Origin: a virus
IMG/VR virus record: IMGVR_UViG_3300025146_000021
Span: 1-49,716 of that record
Strand: one strand, 5' to 3'
Length of the DNA: 49,716 bases
Positions 22,648 through 31,220 of the stretch are shown here, piece after piece. The translations under genes were made by a program, and so were the position numbers. The notes below the pieces were generated by a model, which had not been told where the DNA came from, did not search any database, and saw only the letters and a list, made by a program, of their open reading frames with translations. Each line of letters starts with the position of its first letter. Position 1 is the stretch's first letter.

Positions 22648-23366
22648 GCTACTCTCCACGACCCAAGCATGCGTAGCAGGTCGTCAACCCTCGAATCAAT
22701 GTGTACGAAGAGTGCATGGAGTTCATTCAGGTCGGCAGGATCAACAATGTGCTCTCGATCCGCCTCGTGTGTGCCAAGAGCGCCCCCGCTTCCACCAACG
22801 CTGGATGCCAGATTGAATGTGCGTCGCGCCCATTCCTCAAGGGCATATTCATTGTAGATAGTAGTGTCATCAATATCGACGATACGAAAGCCCATCTCTT
22901 CCAGGGCCATGCGCTGTTCCTCGTCCTTGCGCACAACAAGAAATTGTCCGTGCGTCGGCCCCTGCACGCGGACGATCATTTGCAGACTTTGTATGATGAA
23001 GTCTGCTACGATGCCCCCCAATTCCAGGCGGCCCCCGCTGAGACTTGACTGAAAATCCACGTCCGCCGTGCTGAAGAATAGGCGCTCAATCAGATAGCGA
23101 TACATGATGCGCTCTGGCAAGGTGCCGGGCACTCTCTCTTTCGAGTAGGCCCTAGCTTCGAGTGGATCTTCCCCAATTTTGAGGCGTCGCGGCCCTCTCT
23201 TATGGATTGTCATCCACCACGGATTGGGTTGTATCAGTTGCCAGCGCACCAGATCACGGCCCTTCAATTGCAGCGGGCGCGCAAAGATCTTCTCGGAGGT
23301 CCTCTTGAGCTTCTTGCCTATCCTTACTTCGACATTTTTGGTGCGCTTTACAAATCGTTTGGCCAT
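22644..23366 (-). CDS. Virion-region protein with degenerate restriction-endonuclease-like domain
   Basis: 240 residues from ATG 23366 (TGATG overlap). The basic N-terminus (about 1-70) is followed by PGTLPERIMYRYL, then LELGGIVADFIIQ (D122) and MIVRVQGPTHG, then KDEEQRMALEEMGFRIVDID. This order resembles the PD-(D/E)XK or Vsr-type fold (D...E-x-Q/K), but the second acid is Arg133. The nuclease may therefore be inactive and reused as a structural piece. Placed between the nozzle-like and fibre genes, it is probably tail-associated. Confidence 0.5.
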   Translation of the reverse strand: MAKRFVKRTKNVEVRIGKKLKRTSEKIFARPLQLKGRDLVRWQLIQPNPWWMTIHKRGPRRLKIGEDPLEARAYSKERVPGTLPERIMYRYLIERLFFSTADVDFQSSLSGGRLELGGIVADFIIQSLQMIVRVQGPTHGQFLVVRKDEEQRMALEEMGFRIVDIDDTTIYNEYALEEWARRTFNLASSVGGSGGALGTHEADREHIVDPADLNELHALFVHIDSRVDDLLRMLGSWRVA

Positions 23367-25231
23367 CACGATATCTCCACAAAGTTGACTGTGATGGCAT
23401 TCTCGATATCAGGGAAGTCCTCTCTTGTCTCAAGGCCATGGCGAGTGATCGCCCGCCGCTCAATTGAAGAGAGGTATCCCTGATGTGATTCACCCATAGG
23501 ATCAACGAAGGTGATGGGCGACACAGATGCCCTGGCTGTCTCAAGAGCAGAATAGATGTCCCGCGCGGTCCTGTCCGCAAATGAGTTGCCGACGCGCATA
23601 CGGTCGCTGGCCGGTATGGTGAAGAAGTGGCCGTAGAGTACGTTGGGTCGCAGGATGAAGCGCAGTGTGATGCCTTCTAGGATGGGCGATTGTGTGCCGC
23701 TGTCTGTCACGAAGTCGATGCGCAGCTTGAGATAGTAGTATTCGATGGTTGAGTTGGCTGTGCCCAGAGGATTGACAAGTTCGGTCACGCCATTGCTGGT
23801 GATGCGCCCATTACCAGAGCCGCCCCATTCTGTGAAGGAGCCGCCATTCAATGAGTAATAGACGACGAGATAGCGCGCTGATGTGACATTGCTGGCCTCG
23901 ATAAACATGGACGGAGTAGATTTCTGTATGCGGCGAAAGCCCATGTCGATGCGAGGCGATAGCAGGTTGTGGGTGCCAGATGTCTTGAAAGCTGCCTTTG
24001 GATAGTCGGAGAAATTCTGGAGCGGAATATACCAGGTCTGATCTGCCGAAGCATCATCCTCATGGAACCAGAGATAGTTGTTCTGTACGTCGTAGGCCAT
24101 CATGGAGATCGTGTCGGAGCTGGTGAAGCCATCATTCAGCTTGTGCCATCCTGTGCCATCAAAGGCCAGGATGTGTTCATTATAGGTGGCCTCGTTCGTT
24201 CTAGCTGTACAATAGAAATATCTGCCGACAGATACGAAGTTATCGAAGCGTCCGTAGGTTGTATACGGAAAGGTATCGGTGAGTGGTGGGGGCGTGATCT
24301 CAGACAGCGAGGCACCATTCCACATATAGAGCGCATCTCTGATCGGAAAGATGATCTTGTTATTGAAGACGGCCATCGAGCGGAAGTTTGCAGAGGATAC
24401 CTCGCCGGAGTAATCTAGCACCTTGCGGGCAACAAGGTCTTGTCCAATCTCCCACAATCCATCCTGCCTAGATACAAAGAGCCTACCCCATAGCGAAAGT
24501 GCTCCGATAGTGGGGAGCAGGCCGCCGATTATGATCTCGTCCGTGTCATCAACCACATCACCAGGCAGTGTGCTAAGATCAGACTGATCGTCTCTGAAGA
24601 TGATCGAGGAATTATCTTTGCCTGCATAGATGAAGCCGCCGTGGATGATGGACCACCTATAGTCGGTTGAGCTGGCGTTCACTCCAGTAACACTGGCTGC
24701 ATCAGACGTGCTGAGCTTCTCTACTCGCGCTCCGTCAGGAAAGATGAAGAGATAGTCGCGAGTTGCAAGGGCAAAGTTCACAGTGCCATAGTCGCCCCCG
24801 GCAGCTTGGGCAATATCTGCCCAAGACGAACCATTGAACTTGCGTAGCCCACTAACCGTGCTGCCCCCGGTGCCCCAAGCATAGGCCGCTCCGTTGAAGA
24901 CTGTCAGGCCCTCCTTGGGCTGGTTGGCAGTATCGCTCGATGTGGCGGTCGTCATCCGCATGACGATGCCGGGATGTCGGGTATCCATCTCTCCTGTCGT
25001 GGCGAGATAGCCCATTGGATCGGTATGCCATTGGAAGCCAAAGCCATGCCGCCAATCCGTCATCAGATAGGGCTGCAAGATGCCCAACTCTGAGTGAATC
25101 ACACTTCCGCCCGGTGTGGCGGCCCGCGGGGCGAAATCTACGATATCCTTCACTCGCCATGATTCGAGCAGGATGCGGTATGGCTCGCCATTGATGGAAA
25201 TGTCGCCGAGTTCCGGGTCAACAACTGTCAT
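23366..25231 (-). CDS. Beta-propeller-like tail protein (nozzle candidate)
   Basis: 621 residues, nearly all beta strands, with repeats such as LTVFNGAAYAWG, YLFIFPDG, GGFIYAGKDNSSIIF and NKIIFPIRDALYMWNG that look like propeller blades. Short-tailed phages have a propeller-containing nozzle (T7 gp12). The next upstream gene encodes an adaptor-sized protein, so a podovirus-style adaptor plus nozzle pair is the best guess. No enzyme motif is seen. Confidence 0.6.
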   Translation of the reverse strand: MTVVDPELGDISINGEPYRILLESWRVKDIVDFAPRAATPGGSVIHSELGILQPYLMTDWRHGFGFQWHTDPMGYLATTGEMDTRHPGIVMRMTTATSSDTANQPKEGLTVFNGAAYAWGTGGSTVSGLRKFNGSSWADIAQAAGGDYGTVNFALATRDYLFIFPDGARVEKLSTSDAASVTGVNASSTDYRWSIIHGGFIYAGKDNSSIIFRDDQSDLSTLPGDVVDDTDEIIIGGLLPTIGALSLWGRLFVSRQDGLWEIGQDLVARKVLDYSGEVSSANFRSMAVFNNKIIFPIRDALYMWNGASLSEITPPPLTDTFPYTTYGRFDNFVSVGRYFYCTARTNEATYNEHILAFDGTGWHKLNDGFTSSDTISMMAYDVQNNYLWFHEDDASADQTWYIPLQNFSDYPKAAFKTSGTHNLLSPRIDMGFRRIQKSTPSMFIEASNVTSARYLVVYYSLNGGSFTEWGGSGNGRITSNGVTELVNPLGTANSTIEYYYLKLRIDFVTDSGTQSPILEGITLRFILRPNVLYGHFFTIPASDRMRVGNSFADRTARDIYSALETARASVSPITFVDPMGESHQGYLSSIERRAITRHGLETREDFPDIENAITVNFVEIS

Positions 25232-25234
25232 GCT

Positions 25235-26416
25235 CTACCATCCCATCGGATTGTCAATGCCAGATCCCGCCCCGTATGCGGTGTGATCTTCCTCGGTCCA
25301 CACTTGCCGAGAGGGCAGGTTGGCCCGGTGATCTGCAATGTAGGTCCTTGCCAGGTTCTCGTAAGTCTCGACCAGTCCTGCGTTCTCAGAGCGGTCCAGG
25401 CGCGAGTCGGCCAGCAGACTGGTGTAGAGATAGGCGAGCGACTTGAAGAGAATGTAGTCTTCTGGCACTCTCGTCTCATCGCTGTCCGCGGCCAGATCAC
25501 TGGATTGTGCCTCATATTTGATTCTGAAGCGCAGGCCCTCTGCCGCAGGATAGGTTTGTGTCAGATACATGAGATCCGGATTGTCTGGCGAGTCAAAGCG
25601 CAGCCCAGTCATGGGATACCAGTCGGTTGTCTCCTCGCCTGCACCAACCTTCCAGATTGCATAGAATGATGTCGTATCTGGTCCAGGAGCCATGGCCGTA
25701 TCCCACGCGATGCGGCCATCAGATGACCAAGACGTTACTTGCCGCAACTGGCCCCTGCCTGTTCCTGCATAGATTGAGACAAGCCAATCGCTAGAGGCTG
25801 TGGTATCTGGCTCTGTGTCGGTATCATCCAAGGCATAGATAGCAGTGCTGATCACTTCCGCAGTAACTTGGCCACGTTTGACATTATCGCTGCGCTCAAG
25901 CCAAACGCTCAGAATGCCTTTTGGATTTGGATAGTCGTCCTCAGATTGTTGGTTGAAGTCTGATGCAGCAAGGCCATAGACCAGCTTATCTTCCTGAACG
26001 ATCATCGTCTCTGCCGTAACGATATTGGGCCAGAAGTCGTTGCCCTCTCGGATCGCGCGGTTGATCGCAAGATGGATTAAGCTTGGCGGCCAAGTACCCC
26101 ATATTTCGAGTTCATCATCCGATGTTGGGGCAGCAGATAGGGGATAGTCTAGCAGAAGTTCGCCGTCGGAGCTTGATCCGACGATGGGCCTCTCCTCGCT
26201 GTCTGTGACGACGTATGCCCACTTGCCCTTCCAGTGATCCGTATCCTGTAGTAGATGATCCGAGGAACGGATGATGGTGGTTGTATTCGTTGAGCCAACA
26301 GGATCGGTGATGGGCAGGACACCGTTCAGGTTGGCAAAGCGCAGATAGGATTCTTGGCGAGTGACCGCGCCAATATTTCTGCGGAGTGCCTGACGCGTCG
26401 TTATCTTTTCTGCCAT
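25235..26416 (-). CDS. Head-tail connector / adaptor-like virion protein
   Basis: 393 residues from ATG 26416 (GAGG upstream; a TTG start 15 nt earlier is less likely). It has helical ends (PPSLIHLAINRAIREGNDFW and PEDYILFKSLAYLYTSLLADSRLDRS, ending in YENLARTYIADH) around a beta-rich centre. Helix-rich ring-forming adaptors between portal and nozzle have such ends. The position just before the propeller protein supports it. Not a firm family match. Confidence 0.55.
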   Translation of the reverse strand: MAEKITTRQALRRNIGAVTRQESYLRFANLNGVLPITDPVGSTNTTTIIRSSDHLLQDTDHWKGKWAYVVTDSEERPIVGSSSDGELLLDYPLSAAPTSDDELEIWGTWPPSLIHLAINRAIREGNDFWPNIVTAETMIVQEDKLVYGLAASDFNQQSEDDYPNPKGILSVWLERSDNVKRGQVTAEVISTAIYALDDTDTEPDTTASSDWLVSIYAGTGRGQLRQVTSWSSDGRIAWDTAMAPGPDTTSFYAIWKVGAGEETTDWYPMTGLRFDSPDNPDLMYLTQTYPAAEGLRFRIKYEAQSSDLAADSDETRVPEDYILFKSLAYLYTSLLADSRLDRSENAGLVETYENLARTYIADHRANLPSRQVWTEEDHTAYGAGSGIDNPMGW

Positions 26417-26423
26417 AGATACC

Positions 26424-27137
26424 TCACTCAATCCGCATTTCTATTGATGCCGATAGGCGGCATGGATGGCTGCCATTGAGCAGTATAGCACTAACCTTGA
26501 TATCCGCTGTTGCCGGAATAATCCTCGGCTCTATAAACACACGGGAGGAGGGACCATCTGAGGCGATGATAATATCCTGAAAGATAAAGGTTCCAGGCAG
26601 GATGGTACGGTCCTTCCAGGCACAGGTTGCCCTCAAAAGCATGAGGGCGATAGACTGTGATTGTGCCCCAGAGACACAGGGTCCCCAAGACAGAATTTTG
26701 CATGTTCTATTTCGAGGAACAGTGTAATGAGCTTGCAGAGACATATTCACGCCGGGTCCTATGGCATTGTAGGTATGTTCTCCAGAAAGATCGTAGATGC
26801 CTATCAGGCCCACAGACGCGGCTCCGGGCGCACCAACGTCCCTCGCGTGCATAGCATTGATCCTGCGATAAGACAGAGCTGTATTGACGGGGGTTGTCCC
26901 ATTGAGAGCCAGTGTTTCTTCAATTTCATTGAAGTTGTTATCCAGACCATAAATATCTATGGCTCTTACTCCGCTCCCGTGGGCTGAATCCCGATTGCTG
27001 GTGGAATTGACCTTCATCGGAATAGCAACAAGAGGTACAGGAATGATATTCTGGTCTGTTACCGTGACATCATTTTGCTGCCCTGAAGTAGTTTGCGCCC
27101 TGTACCCAGCAACGAATATGGAATAAGCAGGCGGCAT
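26424..27137 (-). CDS. Virion structural protein, function unknown
   Basis: 237 residues, AGGAGATAGCC site. It is beta-rich with VRAIDIYGLDNNFNEIEETLALNGTTPVNT, a phrase type found in small phage capsid- or tail-associated proteins. It sits in the row of tail-assembly genes and has no catalytic motif. Confidence 0.6.
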   Translation of the reverse strand: MPPAYSIFVAGYRAQTTSGQQNDVTVTDQNIIPVPLVAIPMKVNSTSNRDSAHGSGVRAIDIYGLDNNFNEIEETLALNGTTPVNTALSYRRINAMHARDVGAPGAASVGLIGIYDLSGEHTYNAIGPGVNMSLQAHYTVPRNRTCKILSWGPCVSGAQSQSIALMLLRATCAWKDRTILPGTFIFQDIIIASDGPSSRVFIEPRIIPATADIKVSAILLNGSHPCRLSASIEMRIE

Positions 27138-27146
27138 GGCTATCTC

Positions 27147-27611
27147 CTAGTTGGCAGTACCTGTGAGCTGCCGCCTCTCGCCCCTCTGCTCAACAAGCAT
27201 CTGGATGATAAGATCATCTGGGGTAGCATCACTGCCAGGATTGGCAATGGCCCCATTGTCAAATATCCGCACAGCAAAGCCTTGGGGTAGAATGATATTA
27301 GAGGGCAACGGAGAGCTGAAGAAGTCCGTGTCCCTCGCGGATGTCAGATCCATCATATCTGGTGCAAAGAGATAGTAGCGAGTTACACCTGCCGCCTGCA
27401 CCGCGCCAGAGTGGAGCTCTGCAAGGATATCACCAGCAGTGTCCTGAATCTCAATCTCAAGCTGCCGATTGCCTGTAGTAGCCGAAGATGTCAATTCGGC
27501 CCAGATAGACAATAAGTGCCATGTAATCCTATTTGGCACGTTCAGGGTCTTGTCACTGGAGCCTGTCGATTCATCTGCGATCAGGCTTGGTCTCCATTCT
27601 AGATTGGCCAT
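27147..27611 (-). CDS. Small virion-region protein, function unknown
   Basis: 154 residues from ATG 27611 behind AAGGAGACAAAA; the frame is open further upstream but overlaps the preceding gene. It is beta-rich (NRITWHLLSIWAELTSSATTGNRQLEIEIQD) and resembles a jelly-roll-like decoration or tail protein. No family was recognised. Confidence 0.55.
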   Translation of the reverse strand: MANLEWRPSLIADESTGSSDKTLNVPNRITWHLLSIWAELTSSATTGNRQLEIEIQDTAGDILAELHSGAVQAAGVTRYYLFAPDMMDLTSARDTDFFSSPLPSNIILPQGFAVRIFDNGAIANPGSDATPDDLIIQMLVEQRGERRQLTGTAN

Positions 27612-27621
27612 TTTTGTCTCC

Positions 27622-28428
27622 TTATGTGAGCGCGGGAGCTTCCCGCCCCACTCTATATTTATCGTCGATGGCTCTTTGAGCCAATTCCAGCGCCCCCGCC
27701 TCCATCCCAAGGCCCTCTTTGGACATAGCAGCCTTGCGCTCATCCTGTTCTCGTCGGCTGATCAGGATTTGCTCATAGCGGTTGGCCACAGTTATGGGCA
27801 CAGTATTTGCTCCTGGCTTTAGGACGAAGGTGCGGTGCAGGATGCGAATGATTTCCGGTCTCAGAATGTTCTGCATGCCATCATTGATCCGCACCGTCTC
27901 CCAAATACCGGCTACCTGTATTTCTACTTTTGGTTCATGATCTAGCTGCCAATCGAGTTGCAAGTGTCTGGCAGCCCTCTTCGCCTTTGCTTTGGCAATT
28001 GCATCCTGAAGCTGTCGAGTGACTTGCACCTTCATGCGCTCGGCCTGATCTCCTACCATCTTGTTCTTTTCGGCTGTGGCTATCGTGCCCTCGACAAATC
28101 CCTCTTGGTCGTTGGCGTAGTCTTCCTCAGCCCTGTCCCTGGCCTCGGCAGTCTCTCTCATCTTTTCCAGATTATCGGCAAGGGTGGGACTTTGCAGCAG
28201 CGACGCATCGCCGCGCACGAGATCTTGCAAGAGCAATGATGCCTCAAGACGCTCTCTGTTATTCTTGGCCCTCATCAGTTGAGCGAGAATGGCCTGAGCC
28301 TTTGGTGAGGCAAGGACGGCCTGATTGTGGGCCATCTCCAGCTCTTTGGTAATGTCCTGGCGGCTTGGATCAAACTGTGCCCCCGTTGGCATCTGCCGTC
28401 GTTGGTATTTTCTTTTCTGTGTACTCAT
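27622..28428 (-). CDS. Helical protein of the structural operon, function unknown
   Basis: 268 residues, ATGA overlap with the upstream gene. The start is basic (STQKRKYQRRQMPTG), and residues about 30-150 form long helices with coiled-coil character. A short beta part (KVEIQVAGIWETVRINDGMQ) and a final helix follow. It may be a tail-assembly or internal protein. No motif was recognised. Confidence 0.55.
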   Translation of the reverse strand: MSTQKRKYQRRQMPTGAQFDPSRQDITKELEMAHNQAVLASPKAQAILAQLMRAKNNRERLEASLLLQDLVRGDASLLQSPTLADNLEKMRETAEARDRAEEDYANDQEGFVEGTIATAEKNKMVGDQAERMKVQVTRQLQDAIAKAKAKRAARHLQLDWQLDHEPKVEIQVAGIWETVRINDGMQNILRPEIIRILHRTFVLKPGANTVPITVANRYEQILISRREQDERKAAMSKEGLGMEAGALELAQRAIDDKYRVGREAPALT

Positions 28429-29561
28429 GCCAATCCTCGCAAAATGGTTGCTGTGGGCACAGTGCGATCTTTCTTAGCCAATGTCTCAACCAATTCCGTC
28501 GCCTCTTGATCAGACATCGGACCCCGATAGCCGTCGTCTGGATTCTTGTCGGCATACATATTGTCCACAGTCTTGATTAGGCTCTCAAGCATCTTGACTT
28601 GGCCTCCATGATCATTCACGACGCCCATCTGGTTCATCTCTTGCTCATGTAGTTCTCGGATACGGGTCCGCAATATCTTCTTCTCGTCCCCCCTGGCTTT
28701 GCGCGCCAGCTTTTCTACTTCCAGTCTGGCCCCCCCAATTTGCTGTAGTCTTTGCATGTGCATATCTTTCATGTATTCGTGCTTCTTCAGAAGAAATTCC
28801 AGCCGTTGCCTGTTGATCATTCTGCTCACCTCATATCCGTAAAGTTCCCCTCGTAGTATGCGACACCCTGGAGGGAGATAGATGTTCTTACCCAGGCCCA
28901 TGGCCAGTCCGATCCAGAAGGATGTGCTCTCGCGTTGATAGCGATATTCCGTGTCCGTGGCCATTTCGTAGCCAAAACTGCCGATGTGATCAAATCCCAA
29001 AAGCAGGGCCAGGGCCATCTGATAGGAATAGGAGGAGGTGAAGAATTTGATTTGTTCATTGCCTCGATGCGCCTGCGCCAAGAAAGTCTGACATACTTCA
29101 TCAAGAGGAAAGGCCACAGAGGATGGCACCTCTGGGTCTATTTCTTGCATGTAGATCGGGAATGGGTGCTTCTGCTTCAGCCATTCCCAGTGTTCCTTGT
29201 AGGCTTTGCCTTCTTGCTTGGTATAGTCCCATTTCTCGTGGATCTGAAACCAGCGGGTCCAGCGTCGCATCCAGGGTTGGCGGTGCGCCTCATTGAGGCC
29301 CCAGATCTCAACCGATGGGTTTTGATAGGGAGCTAGGTTCCTTGTCGTGGCGGCAAAACCCACAAAGGCCAGATCCTCTCGTGTTCTGCGATAGGGAGGC
29401 ACAGTGATCCATGGTCTTACAGGATCGAGGCCCGTCTTTCGATCAAGTCCATACTTGGCTTCGAGTGAGCGAATGATCTTTTTGTAAGGTTCTATGAGAT
29501 GCGGCGAAGTACCACTGATTGTGGCCTCTTCGCCGCCCGCTTCTGTGCTATTTGGTAGCAT
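28425..29561 (-). CDS. Enzyme-like conserved protein in the structural operon (WGLNEAH motif)
   Basis: 378 residues. The N-terminal 230 residues contain a Rossmann-like pattern: DLAFVGFAATTRNLAPY, then EIWGLNEAHRQPWMRRWTRWFQIH, IKFFTSSYSYQMALALLLGFDHIGSFGYEM and an end KNIYLPPGC. I remember related small-molecule- or sugar-binding-looking proteins in phage genomes, but cannot name an activity. Residues 250-378 are a coiled coil. The gene is preceded by a strong 17-bp hairpin (29577-29615) and GGAGGAG, suggesting its own translational control. Confidence 0.55.
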   Translation of the reverse strand: MLPNSTEAGGEEATISGTSPHLIEPYKKIIRSLEAKYGLDRKTGLDPVRPWITVPPYRRTREDLAFVGFAATTRNLAPYQNPSVEIWGLNEAHRQPWMRRWTRWFQIHEKWDYTKQEGKAYKEHWEWLKQKHPFPIYMQEIDPEVPSSVAFPLDEVCQTFLAQAHRGNEQIKFFTSSYSYQMALALLLGFDHIGSFGYEMATDTEYRYQRESTSFWIGLAMGLGKNIYLPPGCRILRGELYGYEVSRMINRQRLEFLLKKHEYMKDMHMQRLQQIGGARLEVEKLARKARGDEKKILRTRIRELHEQEMNQMGVVNDHGGQVKMLESLIKTVDNMYADKNPDDGYRGPMSDQEATELVETLAKKDRTVPTATILRGLA

Positions 29562-29576
29562 GCACTATGCTCCTCC

Positions 29577-29615
29577 AGGCCGGAGAGAGATGTGGAGGAC
29601 ATCCCCCTCCGGCCT
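29577..29615 (-). promoter_or_regulatory. 17-bp hairpin with CCUCC loop before the WGLNEAH gene
   Basis: In the minus-strand RNA the arms pair over 17 bp (two G-U pairs), starting AGGCCGGAG and closing on loop CCUCC. GGAGG of the ribosome site begins one base after the stem, so loop and site can pair as a pseudoknot. There is no U-run, so it is not a standard terminator. On the plus strand the same sequence has two A-C mismatches, so the minus RNA is the better fold. Confidence 0.6.
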
Positions 29616-29629
29616 ACCAACTAGATTGT

Positions 29630-30091
29630 TTAGCCTCTAGCCAGACGCTCAACGTATCTTTGGTTCTCGAAGTTCGGTCGATAGCCGACCCACACCCGCA
29701 CCAAGCCCTGGGTCGCAGTTCCGCCGTGTTGCACGATGTTGGCAACCATCACGGCATCGGCGGTAGATTCCTCGAACACAAACTGTCCGCCGCGCTTGTC
29801 AGAAGAACCAAGCTGTGCAGCAGTTAGTGTGGCGAAGAGATCATAATCGCCAGTCGTGCCGATTTCGATGAGTGCCGGAACAACATTGTCATCTGAATCC
29901 TGCCAGGCATTCAGACAACGCCAGCCGACAGCCACCACGAGGGTACCGGCGGGAATGCCAAAGATTGCATTCTCGCCAGTGCTGTCGGACGACGCAATGT
30001 CGTCCGATTCGATCCAATAGGTCTGGAGTGTGAGTAGATCCTTGAGCGGATAGTCCCCAGCGGGCGGGAATTTGATGTGTCGCCTAGCCAT
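29630..30091 (-). CDS. Small virion protein, third of three tandem relatives
   Basis: 153 residues, GGGAGGGAATAAGAC site. The core (ENAIFGIPAGTLVVAVGWRCLNAWQDS then PALIEIGTTGDYD) follows the same order of strands as the next two proteins: a strand ending in VGW, a short turn, then an IGxTxD loop. It is probably a capsid decoration or head-completion protein, because the three lie directly behind the capsid gene. Confidence 0.6.
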   Translation of the reverse strand: MARRHIKFPPAGDYPLKDLLTLQTYWIESDDIASSDSTGENAIFGIPAGTLVVAVGWRCLNAWQDSDDNVVPALIEIGTTGDYDLFATLTAAQLGSSDKRGGQFVFEESTADAVMVANIVQHGGTATQGLVRVWVGYRPNFENQRYVERLARG

Positions 30092-30106
30092 GTCTTATTC
30101 CCTCCC

Positions 30107-30658
30107 TTAGCTCGAAGGACTCTGGAAGAACGCGCTTTGGGCCATCATATAGATTTCGATGAGGCCCCCAACGATATCGGTCATCGTGCCAGCAGTCACG
30201 ATATTCATATTGAGAGGTGAGCCGACCGTATCTGCTTCGACAAACCGTCCCATTGCGGCGTATGCAGGAAAGACTGTCGTATCAGCAATGTCCGTAGTCG
30301 AGGCGAGGAACTCAAAAGCCACGCCTCTTGACCACAGGACTTCTGTATCGACAACTGTGGCGGCAATATCGCCGGTCTTCGCCCAACCATCAGCATCGTC
30401 TGTATCGCCAATGGTCAGGGTTGCGCCCGCGGTAAAAGCCGTCACGACTCTCCATCCCACATCGTAGATGTGGTAGCCATAGGGAACGGTGAAGATCGCT
30501 ACAGTTGCGGCGCTGTCACCAGATCCAACACGTCTATCGAACTGAGTGGCAGTCGTGTCACCGGAGACGGTGACTTTATAGACCTTCAAGGCGGAGGGCA
30601 CGCCCTCCGGGATCGGGTCCGTCCGTAGAGGTAGGGTGATTGCGCTGCCGTCAGCCAT
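30107..30658 (-). CDS. Small virion protein, second of three tandem relatives
   Basis: 183 residues, GGAGGTGACTA site. The core YHIYDVGWRVVTAFTAGATLTIGDTDDADGW is strikingly close to the corresponding stretch of the protein encoded at 30672-31178. The beta-rich composition and lack of enzyme motifs fit a structural role on the head. Confidence 0.65.
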   Translation of the reverse strand: MADGSAITLPLRTDPIPEGVPSALKVYKVTVSGDTTATQFDRRVGSGDSAATVAIFTVPYGYHIYDVGWRVVTAFTAGATLTIGDTDDADGWAKTGDIAATVVDTEVLWSRGVAFEFLASTTDIADTTVFPAYAAMGRFVEADTVGSPLNMNIVTAGTMTDIVGGLIEIYMMAQSAFFQSPSS

Positions 30659-30671
30659 TAGTCACCTCCTC

Positions 30672-31178
30672 TTAGGTGCTCAACGGTGTGCCACCGCTTG
30701 AGCCAAGATTGGCATAGAAGATCACGACACGCAGACGCCCAACGGCTGCCTCTGCGCCGCTATACTCCAAGTCGATAGTCTGGCTTGAAGGATAGTGCTT
30801 GCCCATGGACGGAAATTTGTACACAGGCAGGTCATCGCTCGTCAAGGCATCTGAGTCAACGTTCGGATTGAAGAGTCCGGTACTGGTTGCGCCAACCATA
30901 ACGGCACTTGCCCAGCCGAAAGCCTGATCCGAGTCGCCAAGTCCCAAGGCCACGGATGCGGTGAAGGCAGTCTCAACGACTCCCACAACATTCGCAACCC
31001 AGACATTGGCTTGCACGTCGAAGAGGTTGACCAGGGCCGTATCGGAACCCACGATGATATCTTCATCACCGTCAGAGGTCGTCGCGGCCACAATGATCGA
31101 GGCCATCTTCAGTGCATGTGGATAGAGGTCAGCATCCCCAAGGGGCGGGACGATGAAAGGTCCACCAGTTTGTGCCAT
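30672..31178 (-). CDS. Small virion protein, first of three tandem relatives
   Basis: 168 residues, AAGGAGAATGAACG site. The core VANVVGVVETAFTASVALGLGDSDQAFGWA shares the V.TAFT....L..GD.D...GWA pattern with its neighbour. It lies 36 nt after the major capsid gene, behind a small hairpin (31203-31220). A decoration role is inferred from size, composition and position. Confidence 0.65.
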   Translation of the reverse strand: MAQTGGPFIVPPLGDADLYPHALKMASIIVAATTSDGDEDIIVGSDTALVNLFDVQANVWVANVVGVVETAFTASVALGLGDSDQAFGWASAVMVGATSTGLFNPNVDSDALTSDDLPVYKFPSMGKHYPSSQTIDLEYSGAEAAVGRLRVVIFYANLGSSGGTPLST

Positions 31179-31202
31179 CGTTCATTCTCCTTGTTAGACT
31201 AG

Positions 31203-31220
31203 TCGTAGTCTTTACTACGA
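31203..31220 (-). terminator. Weak stem-loop at the end of the capsid gene
   Basis: A 7-bp stem (TCGTAGT/ACTACGA) with a 4-nt loop overlaps the capsid stop codon. It lacks a T-run, so it is more likely an mRNA stability or partial attenuation element than a full terminator. Confidence 0.35.
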
